From Druceiella hillmani (lineage: Eukaryota > Arthropoda > Insecta > Lepidoptera > Hepialidae): 64,000 nucleotides of DNA. Below, in pieces: positions 1-11,012 of this stretch. The notes below the pieces were generated by a model that was not told the origin of the DNA, did no database searches, and worked only from the letters and a program-made list of their open reading frames with translations. The translations under genes were made by a program, and so were the position numbers. Within the stretch, counting starts at the first letter, position 1; each line of letters starts with the position of its first letter. The stretch covers positions 10,232,001-10,296,000 of the forward strand of contig JAYKKI010000009.1 in NCBI GenBank assembly GCA_039881145.1, in the 5' to 3' direction.

Positions 1-376
1 TTGTTCTGCTATATTTATACTAGATCGGATTCAACAGACTTGGTAATCGGATACAAAAGACTTGATAAGTGTTGCAGAAGTTATCTAAATACTGAAGGTA
101 TTATCATTTACAAGTTTCACATAAAGTTTTTGCACTGAATAGAATCTATATCACCAAGGCAATATATGGTTATATCGTTAAAACTTACGAGTCATATTCT
201 ATAAAGTACAAACCAAGTTGGTAATAAAGTTTGAATAAAATTTGTACAAAAAATAATTTTACTGGACCGAATAAAATTGAAGATTGAATAACTGTAAGTA
301 GAACATATAAATTAATGCGAATAGGAAAGTGACGTAAAGAAATATAAAATACATGAAAATCAGCAAAATCAATGAG
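1..376. other. AT-rich DNA, nothing recognised
   Basis: No ORF of note, no repeat shared with the rest of the window and no coding-like island is visible. It directly precedes hairpin element copy A. Confidence 0.5.
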
Positions 377-391
377 GTGAAAAAATATATT

Positions 392-606
392 GAATATATT
401 TGGCGTTAATTTGGTAGAAATTCTTTATTCACAATTAAATGAAACTACGTGATGTAGTATTATTTCTACTTTCTTTAAGTTCTTTACCACGACCTGTGGG
501 CTATTAGCCCACCTGGGTATGTTGTAATACAACGGAACCTAGGTCGTGGTAAAGAACTTAAAGAAAGTAGAAATAATACTACATCACGTAGTTTCATTTA
601 ATTGTG
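392..606 (+). mobile_element. Hairpin retroposon-like element, copy A
   Basis: The element starts 'gaatatatttggcg' and ends 'catttaattgtg'. Inside it two 66-bp arms (430-495 and 541-606) are perfect reverse complements around a 45-bp spacer, and the spacer itself holds two small hairpins (496-512 and 521-533). Similar A-rich direct repeats flank it ('gaaaaaatatatt' at 379-391, 'gaaaaatatctca' at 607-619), suggesting a target-site duplication. Two related copies lie at about 24.1 kb and 30.9 kb. Comparison with copy B shows the spacer and right arm are a reverse-complement copy of the element's own 5' part. No protein is encoded. It could be a SINE-like retroposon with a twin-primed or snap-back end, or a fold-back MITE. 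The direct repeats favour retroposition. Confidence 0.75.
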
Positions 607-1365
607 GAAAAATATCTCAGGTCGAAAGTTTATTATGTTGCGTCATGTAAATAGAGAAGTTTTGATAGACATGTGTGAGTATTCGTAAATACCTACATAA
701 TACGTCTTACATCAGAATGATTCATAACAAAATTATATTGTGAATCCCAAATTTATTATCGATGACAAAAAATTAAACAAAATAGTAATTGAATATTACT
801 TATCTCACCATTAAATTTCTATTTATATACATAAGTACGAGTTCGTTCAATTTGTTACTGTCACGTGTACACTTAATATGACATTCAAGATAAACTTCAT
901 ATTCCATCTACCAGTGACCTTTCGTCACAACATATCTTATTAATTACTTATTAAATATTGGTAAATAACTCCAGGTATTTATAAATACCCACCTAAATAT
1001 AAATAAAACTAAGCAATTTAAATTCAGGTTTAATCAAGCACTGGCAAAAAGTACCATTTCAAATAACGATAAACTTGTACAGTTTTCTAAATGTTATTTG
1101 TGTGGAAAGGGTGGCCGTAGTTGTACGAACATTTTGTACAGTCACCGCGGGCCAAAGATTCAATGTTAGTTTAGGTGAGATTAGATTTTGCTATATTTTA
1201 TTTAAGTTAGTTCACATATTTTAAATAAATAAGTTAAAAAATACAAAATAGTAAACAGTTAAAAGTTACAAGTGCGAGTGAAGTTAATGTTATATGTAGA
1301 CGTTAGATACTTGAAATAATTTGTAGCAAGAATTATTATTACATTTTTATTTAGTTTTATTCGAA
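607..1365. other. AT-rich DNA with a short GC-richer patch
   Basis: Mostly plain AT-rich sequence. The patch at about 1,105-1,160 is richer in G and C and contains 'accgcggg'. No ORF, RNA gene or shared repeat is recognised. Confidence 0.45.
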
Positions 1366-1369
1366 AGGG

Positions 1370-1376
1370 TATAAAA
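1370..1376 (+). promoter_or_regulatory. TATA box candidate
   Basis: The string 'tataaaa' sits about 95 bases before the ATG at 1,468 and would place a start site near 1,400. In AT-rich DNA this motif arises often by chance, so it only supports, and does not prove, a transcription unit here. Confidence 0.2.
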
Positions 1377-1467
1377 ATCATAACAACATAGAAACTGACT
1401 TATTTTCACGTTAAAACATGCGGCAATATAACCATGAAATAAATATTTGATTTGAAGCAATATTATA

Positions 1468-1740
1468 ATGCTCTTATTTCTAAGTCTTACACTTTCTATT
1501 GGAAGCCAAGGTGCCAGGTTTCATTTCAAAGTCTGCGTAGATAGTGGAAGAAGGATATATTTAATACAACATGAAATGATATTCAAAAATCCATACCGGA
1601 TGAAAAAGTTTCCAGTGATAATATCTTCCGGATTGAATATTAATGAATCATGTTTTCATATTAGTAACTGTTCCATCGGATATATTTGGATACATAAAAC
1701 AAATGAAAGTTTAGAGGAAAACATGATTCCCAATAAATAA
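1468..1740 (+). CDS. Possible small secreted protein, unrecognised
   Basis: A 90-residue ORF from ATG to TAA. The first 16 or so residues (MLLFLSLTLSIGSQGA) look like a signal peptide with a hydrophobic core and small residues before a possible cleavage site. The rest contains three cysteines and no second membrane segment. A TATA-like box lies upstream at 1,370. I recognise no family. In insects a gene this short without introns is possible, but the codon make-up is not clearly different from neighbouring non-coding DNA, and the ORF could be chance. It may equally be a first coding exon. Its interest rests only on the signal-like start and the upstream TATA box. Confidence 0.22.
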   Translation: MLLFLSLTLSIGSQGARFHFKVCVDSGRRIYLIQHEMIFKNPYRMKKFPVIISSGLNINESCFHISNCSIGYIWIHKTNESLEENMIPNK

Positions 1741-3150
1741 GCGAGTATATTGGAAAAACAATTAGAATCAATAATACTTTCAAATTGCAACCGGAAATAT
1801 TTCTATGGACAATGAGCTGTGGTTTAAATGGGTGAAAGTAATAATCGTTTACACAAAAATTCAAATTTAAGGTATTCTATCCGTGTGTCGATTTGTTTCA
1901 ATTTGGTTACAAATGTTTCAATCGATGTTTATAGAGCTAAGTAATTTTAAAGCAAAACATTTTAGAATTCGTTTTAACCTAAAAGTAAAAGTACTCCAAA
2001 AATACTATAAATGCACTAGTTCGAACACAGCTTGGACCAGAAAAATATTCCTAGTTTTTTTATAAGATTTCTCAAAATTATATTAAAATCTACTGTTCAC
2101 TAAACCATAGAATCTACTGTCATTTAAAATTGGCGTGAAGTTGTAGACTTCGAAGCCAAAAGAAAATATACAATTTGTGATGAAAATTAATTAGAAACAA
2201 CAACAAAATTCATAATATTTTCTGTGCAGGTATGGTTAGAGGGAATTAGCATTTAGGTATTTGCTTGTCAGGATCGATTATTTGTTGTATGACAAAAATA
2301 TTCTACTGAGAGATAAAGATGATCTTACACTGAATTAGAGTTAATTATAACTTAAAATGAATATCATCAATTTCATTATGAACCCTTCATAATCGTTTAC
2401 TTTATGAATCGCTTTTACTAGCACGGTAGATTTCACCTGGACTTATGTTTCATTTTAAGTAACAGATACTGGTTTCACATAAGTCATGTAGAGAATATTC
2501 CATCTTGGAACTTAGAAATAAACACGTACATCACAGTAGTCAATACGAGTTTAATTTGATGTTATAATTATCGTTAAATAAAATCTGCCTTTAGCATAAA
2601 ATTAAACACGATATAGTTTGTTATAAAAACATACATTACTAATAAAACATATTTTTCCATGTTATGTTATAACTGTACTGCACAGAAAACTAAGTGGACT
2701 GGCTGTTAGCGCGGCTGCAGGTGATTCGATTTGAACATTTCCTAGAAATCTTCAAGTTATTACATAGAGTTGCTAATAGACTTAGATGGCAGAGTTGGCA
2801 CTTAAATATTCGCTGAGAGCGCTGCTTGCTAATTGAGCGCTTCTGAAGGTTTTGAATGAAAAAAAATTATAAACGAACACGTTCGAGTTAAATCGTTGAC
2901 ATATGTAAAACACAGCAATGTGAATTAGGTGAATTATTGAAATACACAAAATAATATCATTGAATACAATTACATTTGTATTTGAATGATTACGTTTTAT
3001 TCTTAAAAATAAATATTTTTATTTCATTTGAGGGAATTTGGCTTCTTTTTTAATGGAACTATTAACACTTTAGTATTAAATTATTATGTTTTTATTGTGA
3101 ATTAAACAAATAAATTTGAGCTGTAAAAAAAATTTCAATGAAATATCTTT
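1741..3150. other. AT-rich DNA with a GC-richer island
   Basis: No coding region is supported. An island at about 2,690-2,850 is less AT-rich and holds 'tgttagcgcggctgcagg' and several 'gagcgc' strings. It is not recognised as a known repeat or exon. The remainder is plain AT-rich sequence. Confidence 0.45.
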
Positions 3151-4175
3151 TAAAAAACCGACTTCAAAAAAAGATAGGAACTAAAAAGTAAAAAGATAAA
3201 TAATTCAAAATAAGTATTCGCAATAAATAACTAAGTTACTTATTTTTGAAGTAAGCGCCAGTACTGCCAACTAACTTAAACTTGATTTAATTCTTAAGAA
3301 ATTTATAATATCAATCAGCACACTACAAACAACATTTAGTTATTTTCTTTCTTAGAATGTAGTTTAATTATTAAAAGTCACGGGTGACACCTTGTATATT
3401 GATAATCTCCTCTTTGTCCAAAGTAGGTATATAAACAACACACAAAAAGCAAGCGATAGTAGTAACCACCGCTAGTCATTTTTAGACGTTGAGGAGTTCC
3501 GTTCTCGACTTCCGAAGTCCAATATCAGATTTTGCAAAGTAACAACTACGTCGATGGTGCCACTATTTTATAGTTAAGATTACCAGTAGCAAATATCTTG
3601 AATCATGTTTAATTAACTATAATCCGCTTAAGTTTCATTGTTTATTTCCAGAACGCACCATCAGACACTGACCTTGTTGAGGGTTTTATGATAAAGCCGT
3701 AGCAAATACAGTGAATTATGATTGACTTAATAATATACATTAAAGAGTAGCGATTTTCTTCTTCAGAACTCATCATCAGACACCTTCACCTGGTCGGGGG
3801 TGCAATCTTTTACAAAGTAACAACTACAACTTTCACCTGGTCGGTGGTGCAGTATTTTACAGAGTAACACTAGTGATTTACTAATATCTGTCAAGGAGTT
3901 CTACTGTACATCTTTACAACTTAACATCAGACCCTGACGCAGTGTGGTTATTTTGTAAAGTAAAAACTACTGGTAATAAATATCTCGTCGAATCATAGCT
4001 GATTTACTGTCATTCGTTAAGATGTCTCATCATTCACTTCCGGACCTAATGAGATCATCATCATATTTTTTTCAAATAAAAACAATCATTGAAGTCAGTC
4101 CACTTGGTAAAGAATTACCATTGAAAAAGATATTCCGACGAATTGAGAACCGCCTTCTTTTTTGAAGTCAGTTAA
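3151..4175. repeat. Composite non-coding element with inverted ends
   Basis: The left end reads 'aaaaccgacttcaaaaaaag' (about 3,154-3,173) and the right end 'cttcttttttgaagtcagtt' (4,154-4,173), an inverted pair. Just inside the right end lies 'gacgaattgagaac'. The interior holds a degenerate series built around 'catcagacac', 'cacctggtcgg', 'ggtgcaatattttac' and 'aaagtaacaactac' (about 3,510-3,990). I recall closely similar 'accgacttcaaaaaa' elements as very common in lepidopteran genomes. No protein is encoded. Related right-end sequence recurs at about 33.90-33.95 kb. Confidence 0.6.
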
Positions 4176-6560
4176 TAAGTACATTAAATTACACAATTAT
4201 TTCTTATATAACACTCAAATGTCGATATTTCTTGTTTTAGTAAAGAAGTCACAAAGAAATCATGAAATTTCCATTAAAAATGGGCGAATATATGAAGTCT
4301 GAAAATGTACCCATGTGATTATTCACGGAGTATATCAAATTACAAGATATTTTCACGTCATGTCTGAATTAGTTTTTGATAACGGAACGAGTTATATGGG
4401 TATATTCGTACAAGCAAACCATCTGTGCTTCATTATTTCTTGTAACTAACCGTGGTGAATCAGGTTCTGTTTAAGAAATATGTATAATGGCTATTATTTA
4501 ATAAAATTGTATAAACGGACCGTTTAACAAAACCGTTTAATAAAATATGTAAAATATAATGAATCTTTTTTGATTATTTTACAATTTCGCATACAAACGT
4601 TTTATAATTGGCATGAATTTGACATATATTTCACTATTATTTCAAAGACCATAACTCTTCATTATATTTTAATTTTTTTGTTGAATGTTTATTCAAAATA
4701 CCTCCCTGCTTATATTTGTAATATTTTGTTATAATATTAGTCTTTGATTGTAATATCTTAATGCCAACAGCCCTAATAACTGTCGAAATATTTAAATATT
4801 TAAAAATGTTTATTTCAACTGCTGCAAAAAACAAAATTTTACAGCTATAATATTCCTTTTCAAGTAACTGTCGATGAAGTTTTTGGAAACTCATATTTAT
4901 TTGAGGAAAAAATACGAAAATAAAAGTAAATGAAAATTATAATTTATTTCAATTAAGAATGTACCACCGAGTGAAATTATACAAGGTTAAGAGGTATACA
5001 AATATTTTTCAGGCTCAATTATCTTATATTATTTCGTTTCTTTTAAGAAACATTTTAATATATTTGTATAAAAAAACCATAGAGTCAATAATTAACGATT
5101 ATGTAATAGTTACGGTGTCATTAAGTCAATTTCAGGAACGTTCCGTTTTGTCATTAGTTACACTATTTTATTCACTGTACTTTTTGTGATTTGTCTCTGT
5201 CTCGTTCTTAATTGGACGCGAAAACAAGTAATTTCACGTTTCAATAAAATATTGTTGGTTTCATTGTAAAAATTATTTTTTTTTTCTTTTTCTCTCTGTC
5301 ATTCCTACGCTTGCGAAATCAATTCAAAAGATTCACTCATTTAATTTCACAAGATGATTCTAGAATAATAAAAAAACACGTTGTTACCGGCATTCGCTCC
5401 AAATATTTATCGTCTTGTACGTTACATTATTTTAAGGCACAAATATTTTGCAAAATATATTAAATTTTTATATTAAAATGAAAGACCGAGTAATTCGTTT
5501 AAGCCGAACTGTAAAAATTGTTCGTTTATATTAGAAATATATAGTAGTACAAATTTCTGCAGTTCATTATAGGGGTCCCTTTACTTAGACTTGTTTATAC
5601 ATTTGTATTGTTCTCTACGATTTTCGAAGTTTCATGCAAACTCACTGAGAAGTAACCCACTGAAAATCATTCGATGTAAAATATGGAGAATTTGGTTGAA
5701 GTTTAGTGTAAGACAATTTTTATGTTAGACTTTTTTTTGAAATGGCGACATATAATTCAAATATATTTTCTATATTTTTAACTTATTAATTTTCATAATT
5801 CGCTGATTTACTAAATGCCTTCTGTTATGTTAAACTCAAGTATTACGTGCTTATTAATTTAATATATATCTGTACTCCCTATTAATTCATATATAAAGAC
5901 AAAAGTTCGGGCGCCAGGCAATGAAATGAAAGTTTGAGTAAGGCCCGCCGAAAATCAGTACAAGATTTTATTTCACCTTAGTATATAAGTAACTCCAAAA
6001 CCATCGTGTTTTAAGTAGATCTTTATAAAAAAAATATAGTCAGATTCAATCTTCTCTTTAATCTCAAACAGAAGAAACAATTTTTTTCCTTTATTCCCGT
6101 TCACTAAAAATTCAAGATGGATGTTTTGTATCTGTCCCCGTAATTTAGAAAAACAATTTTTAGCACGCAACATCAAATCAGCATATTTTTATTCAAGATT
6201 ACCTTTTTTCTTTGATTTACTGTACTAATGTATAACAAATGTTTCAAATAATGTGTCATGGATATATATACAGGTTAGATATAAAGATATGTCCACATGG
6301 TATAAAAATTTCGACCACTCGCTCTTTTTGGCGCTGGTGGATTCTTTTCTCTTCTTTCGTTCAGATTAAAAGATTACATTTAATCTCTGATGATATTCAA
6401 TGCAAAACTTATCATAAGTTTTAAACAAAAATTAAACGGTATTGAATACGTTGTTTCATCGCAAATTTTATGATTTATCTGCATACCATTAACGATTATA
6501 ATGAAAACTGAATTAATTTTGCATCGGATTATTCCCGCCTCTCATCCATTCCAGATACAA
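4176..6560. other. AT-rich DNA, no gene supported
   Basis: ORFs here are short, lysine-, isoleucine- and tyrosine-rich and without motifs. Slightly less AT-rich patches occur at about 5,190-5,330 and 5,900-5,960. No repeat copy or RNA gene is recognised. Confidence 0.45.
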
Positions 6561-6563
6561 ACC

Positions 6564-6603
6564 ATGAAGCGATACTGCTCGGATAAACTACTGCAATGAA
6601 AGA
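6564..6603 (-). repeat. 40-bp dispersed repeat, copy 1
   Basis: The reverse complement of this segment matches 17,635-17,674 with a few mismatches. The shared core contains 'tccgagcagtatc' preceded by 'tctttcattgcagta'. The rest of the repeat around it is not resolved. It is probably a fragment of an unidentified transposon. Confidence 0.55.
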
Positions 6604-6660
6604 CTTAAACATTAGTGGTAGAATACAAGTCGTTACTTTATACACATAATAACTTTTTTA

Positions 6661-6775
6661 TATTGACAAAAAAAATACCTATTTTATATACAGAGCAAAA
6701 AATTAAGTTGTAATTGACTATGTGAAACTTATTTTTTGCTCTGAATATAACGTTTATATTCTATTTATGTCAATA
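6661..6775. repeat. Small fold-back element, 115 bp
   Basis: The segment begins 'tattgaca' and ends 'tgtcaata'. Its arms are imperfectly complementary, and an inner pair 'cagagcaaaaaattaagtt' against 'aacttattttttgctctg' is well preserved. The pattern fits a very short MITE-like fold-back. No second copy was found in the window, and the flanking target duplication is unclear. Confidence 0.5.
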
Positions 6776-6814
6776 TTATAAAAATTGTCATGATCCTTTC
6801 GTGACCTAGTGGAG

Positions 6815-6918
6815 CAACCTCTAACTAGGAGGACAGATGACATGGTGAACGTCATGGGAAGGCGTTGAATGCAAATAGCACGAGATCGATTTTTGTAGAG
6901 GCCTCTAAAAATTAAAAA
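6815..6918 (+). pseudogene. RTE-clade LINE remnant, C-terminal end of the reverse transcriptase protein
   Basis: Translation in one frame gives RRTDDMVNVMGRR, a stop, then MQIARDR and further degenerate residues. I recognise this as the conserved C-terminal tail of RTE-clade ORF2, normally of the form RWxDDI...GRxWMxxAxDR. Two stops interrupt it (the W after GRR and a later W are both stop codons here), so it is dead. The domain is C-terminal to the reverse transcriptase core, which is absent, fitting a severely 5'-truncated insertion. The less AT-rich sequence that follows to about 7,050 is not identified and may belong to the same or another old insertion. Confidence 0.6.
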
Positions 6919-7436
6919 TATCCGCTAATACATTAACATGCTCTAGCTCGATATCATGGTGAGCAATGTACAGGCTACAGAACACCCCCGTAAAGGTGTC
7001 GAGTAGAAATGGAATTATCCACCGCAGTGTTATTAGCAGTTCAAATGATCCGAGTCTGAAATTGATTATATGTATTCGCATATGTTTCTTTGAACAAGTC
7101 CTCTCTATGCTATATTATACTGACAAAATATAGTTTCCTTACATTGTATACATGACACTGAATTGTAAAATATTTTAGATTAAAATAAAGTAGAGAACTT
7201 TGAATGTATACAAAGTTAAACGTCTTTTTTTAATAATAATTGAATGATTGTGTGCATGTCTATCATTCATACGCAATATTTGAAAATAATGAGGGAATTT
7301 AAATATATTATTAACCATTATTTAGAAAAAATTTCAAGTTTAGTTACAATATTTCAATGTATTCTATTATTTTCAAAAAAAGAGGTTTCTTTTTTTTTTC
7401 TTTTTTATCTTTTTTTTCAATAAAGGCTATCGAAGA
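6919..7436. other. Unassigned repeat-like sequence
   Basis: The stretch 6,940-7,060 is less AT-rich than its surroundings ('caggctacagaacaccccc') and looks like decayed repeat DNA but matches nothing else in the window. The rest is AT-rich. Confidence 0.35.
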
Positions 7437-7490
7437 AAAAAGGGAGACCCCTGTTCAGCAGTTTATTTTTCCGGTTTTTGATGACGGTAA
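7437..7490 (+). repeat. RTE-type LINE 3' tail fragment
   Basis: The string 'gggagacccctgttcagcag' followed by 'ttttgatgacgg' resembles the 3' end of lepidopteran RTE LINEs, which I recall as a 'ggaggcct...cagcagtgg...gatgatg' pattern. It lies about 520 bp past the ORF2 relic on the same strand. The normal distance is far shorter, so it is probably a separate fragment. A pyrimidine-rich run (7,385-7,418) precedes it. Confidence 0.4.
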
Positions 7491-9350
7491 GTATGTCAAG
7501 TTTTAAACCCACTTCTTTAAGCACAATTTCTGTTTTGCTGATATAATATTAGATCAAACAAAATGTCAGCTAGAGCCCACTTTTTTCACCTAGACTATTA
7601 CTATTTGGTTAGTATATTTGAGTTTCCTTGGAGGCTACTTCCATTGTATTTCGTATCAGCAAAACTCGCTATAAACGACAATATTTTCTGAGTATAAAAC
7701 TCTCGCTTCCTATCAAATGGATTGCTAAGGAACTGAACTGATGACAAACGTGAAAGAAATAATGAAATCAATGTTGACCATTATATTTTTCTGTTTTTGC
7801 TCAACGGGTATGACAGGTCACTTTATAGGGATTATCAAGGATTTTATCAGTTGCTAACTGCGCCTATGACTTTGTTCGCCGGGACTTTTGAATATGTCTT
7901 GATAAATTACCGTAGATTTCACCCTATGTGATTTTAATCGAAAAAACATTTTACAATCAAGGTTACTGCTATTGTATCATAAATGGCCCTGTATGGAATT
8001 GGCTTTGATACTGCACCAGAGATGGAATATAATTGGAAACGAAGATATCTTTTGAAAATATTTATATAAAGTGTAAAGTAATTTTATGATTCCATTCAGA
8101 AAGATTTCAAGACTCCACTGTATGGGACCATATATTTGGCATGTTGGACCACATATTTGGTATGTGCAACGCATGGCTGTAGGTGGGCATGTCTCAAAAA
8201 GCAAGATTGTAAAGATTTGCTCCACGGAATACAATGACAACATCACCATAACTCTGAAATCGTTGAATTGAAAAATTGTCACGACGAAATTAAAACCAAA
8301 TCTATAATATGGTACAATTTGTAATCAAATTCAGTAAAGAAATATGAAAATGGAAAAAAGCTAAAAAATTAAAGATAATATCCATTTTATTTATCTACAT
8401 TGATTTTTGCGCTTACTAGTTAAATTTTTAAATATAAATAAAAACTTACAACAATAATACACTATTTATTTATTATAATTATACTGTTGTATTTGCATAG
8501 GTCTAGTATAATAATAAAGGTCTTTAAAAATAAATGTATTTTAACATATTTCTTGGGTGAAATAATCGATATTTGAATAATAATTGGGCCTGTGGTTGTA
8601 CGGAAACTTTTTGTTATTTATCCTTATCTCAACTGTATTTTAGCCCTTAACAAAGAGACTTTAGACACCATCATACATACTAATGAATGCCAAGTGAATG
8701 TCAAATTCTTTCTTCGACTTTCTTATCGATCCTAATTTGAAATGCAACACGTCCGCAAGTCAAGAAATTCTCAAATGCTAATGATTTTCCTTCAAAATAA
8801 AGTTCAATGTATCATCTTGAAATATTTGACATAATATCGGCCAGCCGCTGTAGTTACTAAGTTATCTAATTTTAAATGATCGTCAAGATCAACCAAGTTA
8901 ACTATGTCATCAAATTGAAAAAAAAATTTTTGATGGAGTTTATGTCAAAGCGAAAGTTTCACAGAACTATTAATGTATACTGACTTCCTTTATTTGTTTT
9001 TCAACATGTAACTTTTAATGTGAGGTTTAAAGATATTTTCATCGAGTAAAAATATTTATTTTTTAAAGTACATTTTCAATTGTAAACTCTTAAAAACGTC
9101 CACAATTTCTGATCAGTCCTATTGATATTCGATTAAATCACCATGGTATAAATATAAAAAAACCTTTTCTACTTTGATTGAGAGTTTTTAAATAGTATTA
9201 CCAATCTCGACCAGGATACATGAAACCAAAGCGCATGAATGAAAACTCAGCACGCTATATCGCAATTACTTATTTAATAGACTTCGAAAAGCTTTAATGC
9301 AAACTTTTAATCGAAAATTATGCGAACTAATTTATTGTCATTACATTTCA
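7491..9350. other. AT-rich DNA with a small tandem motif
   Basis: No coding region is supported. At about 8,125-8,167 a 22-bp motif occurs twice in tandem ('ggaccatatatttggcatgt' then 'ggaccacatatttggtatgt'). An island at 7,800-7,890 is mildly GC-richer and unidentified. Confidence 0.45.
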
Positions 9351-9356
9351 TATTTA

Positions 9357-9360
9357 CATA

Positions 9361-9421
<61 letters not shown>

Positions 9422-9422
9422 C
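9357..9422. repeat. (TA)n microsatellite
   Basis: About 65 bp of alternating T and A with one 'aca' interruption. Length is likely polymorphic. Confidence 0.9.
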
Positions 9423-9613
9423 ATGTTTATTATTATTTTTTTTTTAGTATGTATATAATCTGATTACATTAAGAAAAAGAAAGAATTTTTTATTAATCAG
9501 TGTCGAACTAAATGAAATTCAATGCAAACTAAGTAATAAAAGTGTTTGGAAAATTTATATCCTTAGGATGAAACATGTAAATCATTTTTAAGATAATTTG
9601 TTTAATTTTGAGT

Positions 9614-10005
9614 AAAGACGGATTACTGTATTGTTCCTGCCAATTTAACGACTATCTCTAGCGCCGAGAAAATAAGAAATGTGAAAAAACAAATAGAAAA
9701 TTCAGCTTGTATTAGCAGGTTCTCGGACAGATGCAAATTATGGCTCCGGTGGTATGAGGATGATATGAATTTTCGTAAGTTTCTCTATGCCTTCAGCATT
9801 TAATTCACTTCTGTCAATATTATCGACTCACGTTTGGTACTAGAAGCAAATATTGTTGATCGTCATAGTTCACAAGGGGTCAAGTGTTCGAAGCTTGAAT
9901 TCACAAGCATGTATAAAATAGACTCACTTTTAATATTGTGCGGATTTTATTACACACTACATTTCCGTTATTCGTAGCATAACACGAGATTATCCATTTT
10001 TCGTC
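9614..10005 (+). repeat. 390-bp dispersed repeat, copy 1
   Basis: This aligns with the reverse complement of about 14,865-15,253 from 'gacggattactgtattgttc' through 'ttcacttctgtcaatatt' and 'agcaaatattgttga' to 'cataacacgagatt'. The match is interrupted by small insertions and deletions, especially around 9,690-9,720 and 9,870-9,900. No ORF is present. It is probably a non-autonomous element of unknown class. Terminal repeats and target duplications are not evident. Confidence 0.7.
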
Positions 10006-10886
10006 CTGAAATGAAAATATCCAATGATCTGTATTTTCTTCGAATAATGATGACAATTCCACAACCTTAATGTTTAGAAGGGAGTTATGGGGAAATTATT
10101 GGTGTTCTGCTATGTTCATCTTTTAAGCTATGTAATTAGATTAACTGCGGTTTGTTTATGATGAAAAGAATTAGATTTCATATAATATTTCCTCGTTATG
10201 TATTCCGGTGTCATAGATTTTAGAAAACATGCATTGCATACATAATACTGAAAAATATACATAAGATTTCTTTATATCAAATTATTAAATAAAATTATGT
10301 GGGTACGTTTGTTCATTTTAATGTCATTGCATGTAATTAATATCGCTATTAATAAGTACTAATAACCATTATATACGTTTTTCCCAATCGTTTATTTTAA
10401 ATAAAAAGAGCGGATATTTTCTTCTTCACTTGGTATTATATGTTTGAACAAAATATACTGTTTTAGTTCTCCACATACAAACATGTTAATAAGACTTATG
10501 CAAGCGATGTATTCATATTAATCATTTTAATTTGTTGGCAATAGTTGGCTGTTGGAAACTGAAAATAGAATTATTTATATGCTAAAGGTTTATACCTGCT
10601 AAAAGAGTTATTACTAAATTTCAAATTATTAAAAATTAAAAGACAGTATGAAGTACTGTGTTTAAGAAAGAAAGTGTTTATTATTTATATATGTGATTTT
10701 GTGCATACAACTAAGCACATGTGAAGCATATTTCTTTAATAATGAATTTTTTTCGTTTAAATCGCAACTTTGAGATTGACTTTCTCAGAAATTATAGGTA
10801 ATTATTACATAGTTTCTTAACTGTTTCTATTTAGTTTGTTTCCTTTAAATCCTTTTGATGAGCAATTGGTATGTTTTTTATTGTAG

Positions 10887-10888
<2 letters not shown>
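10006..10888. other. AT-rich DNA, nothing recognised
   Basis: No ORF, repeat pair or structural motif stands out between the dispersed repeat and the next microsatellite. Confidence 0.45.
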
Positions 10889-10974
<86 letters not shown>

Positions 10975-11012
10975 CACACACACACACGTGTGTGTGTGTG
11001 TGTGTGTCTGTG
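10889..11012. repeat. Compound (TA)n (CA)n (GT)n microsatellite
   Basis: About 85 bp of TA is followed by a CA run and then a GT run meeting at 'cacgtg', so the CA and GT parts form a self-complementary tract. This is alternating purine-pyrimidine throughout. Confidence 0.9.
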
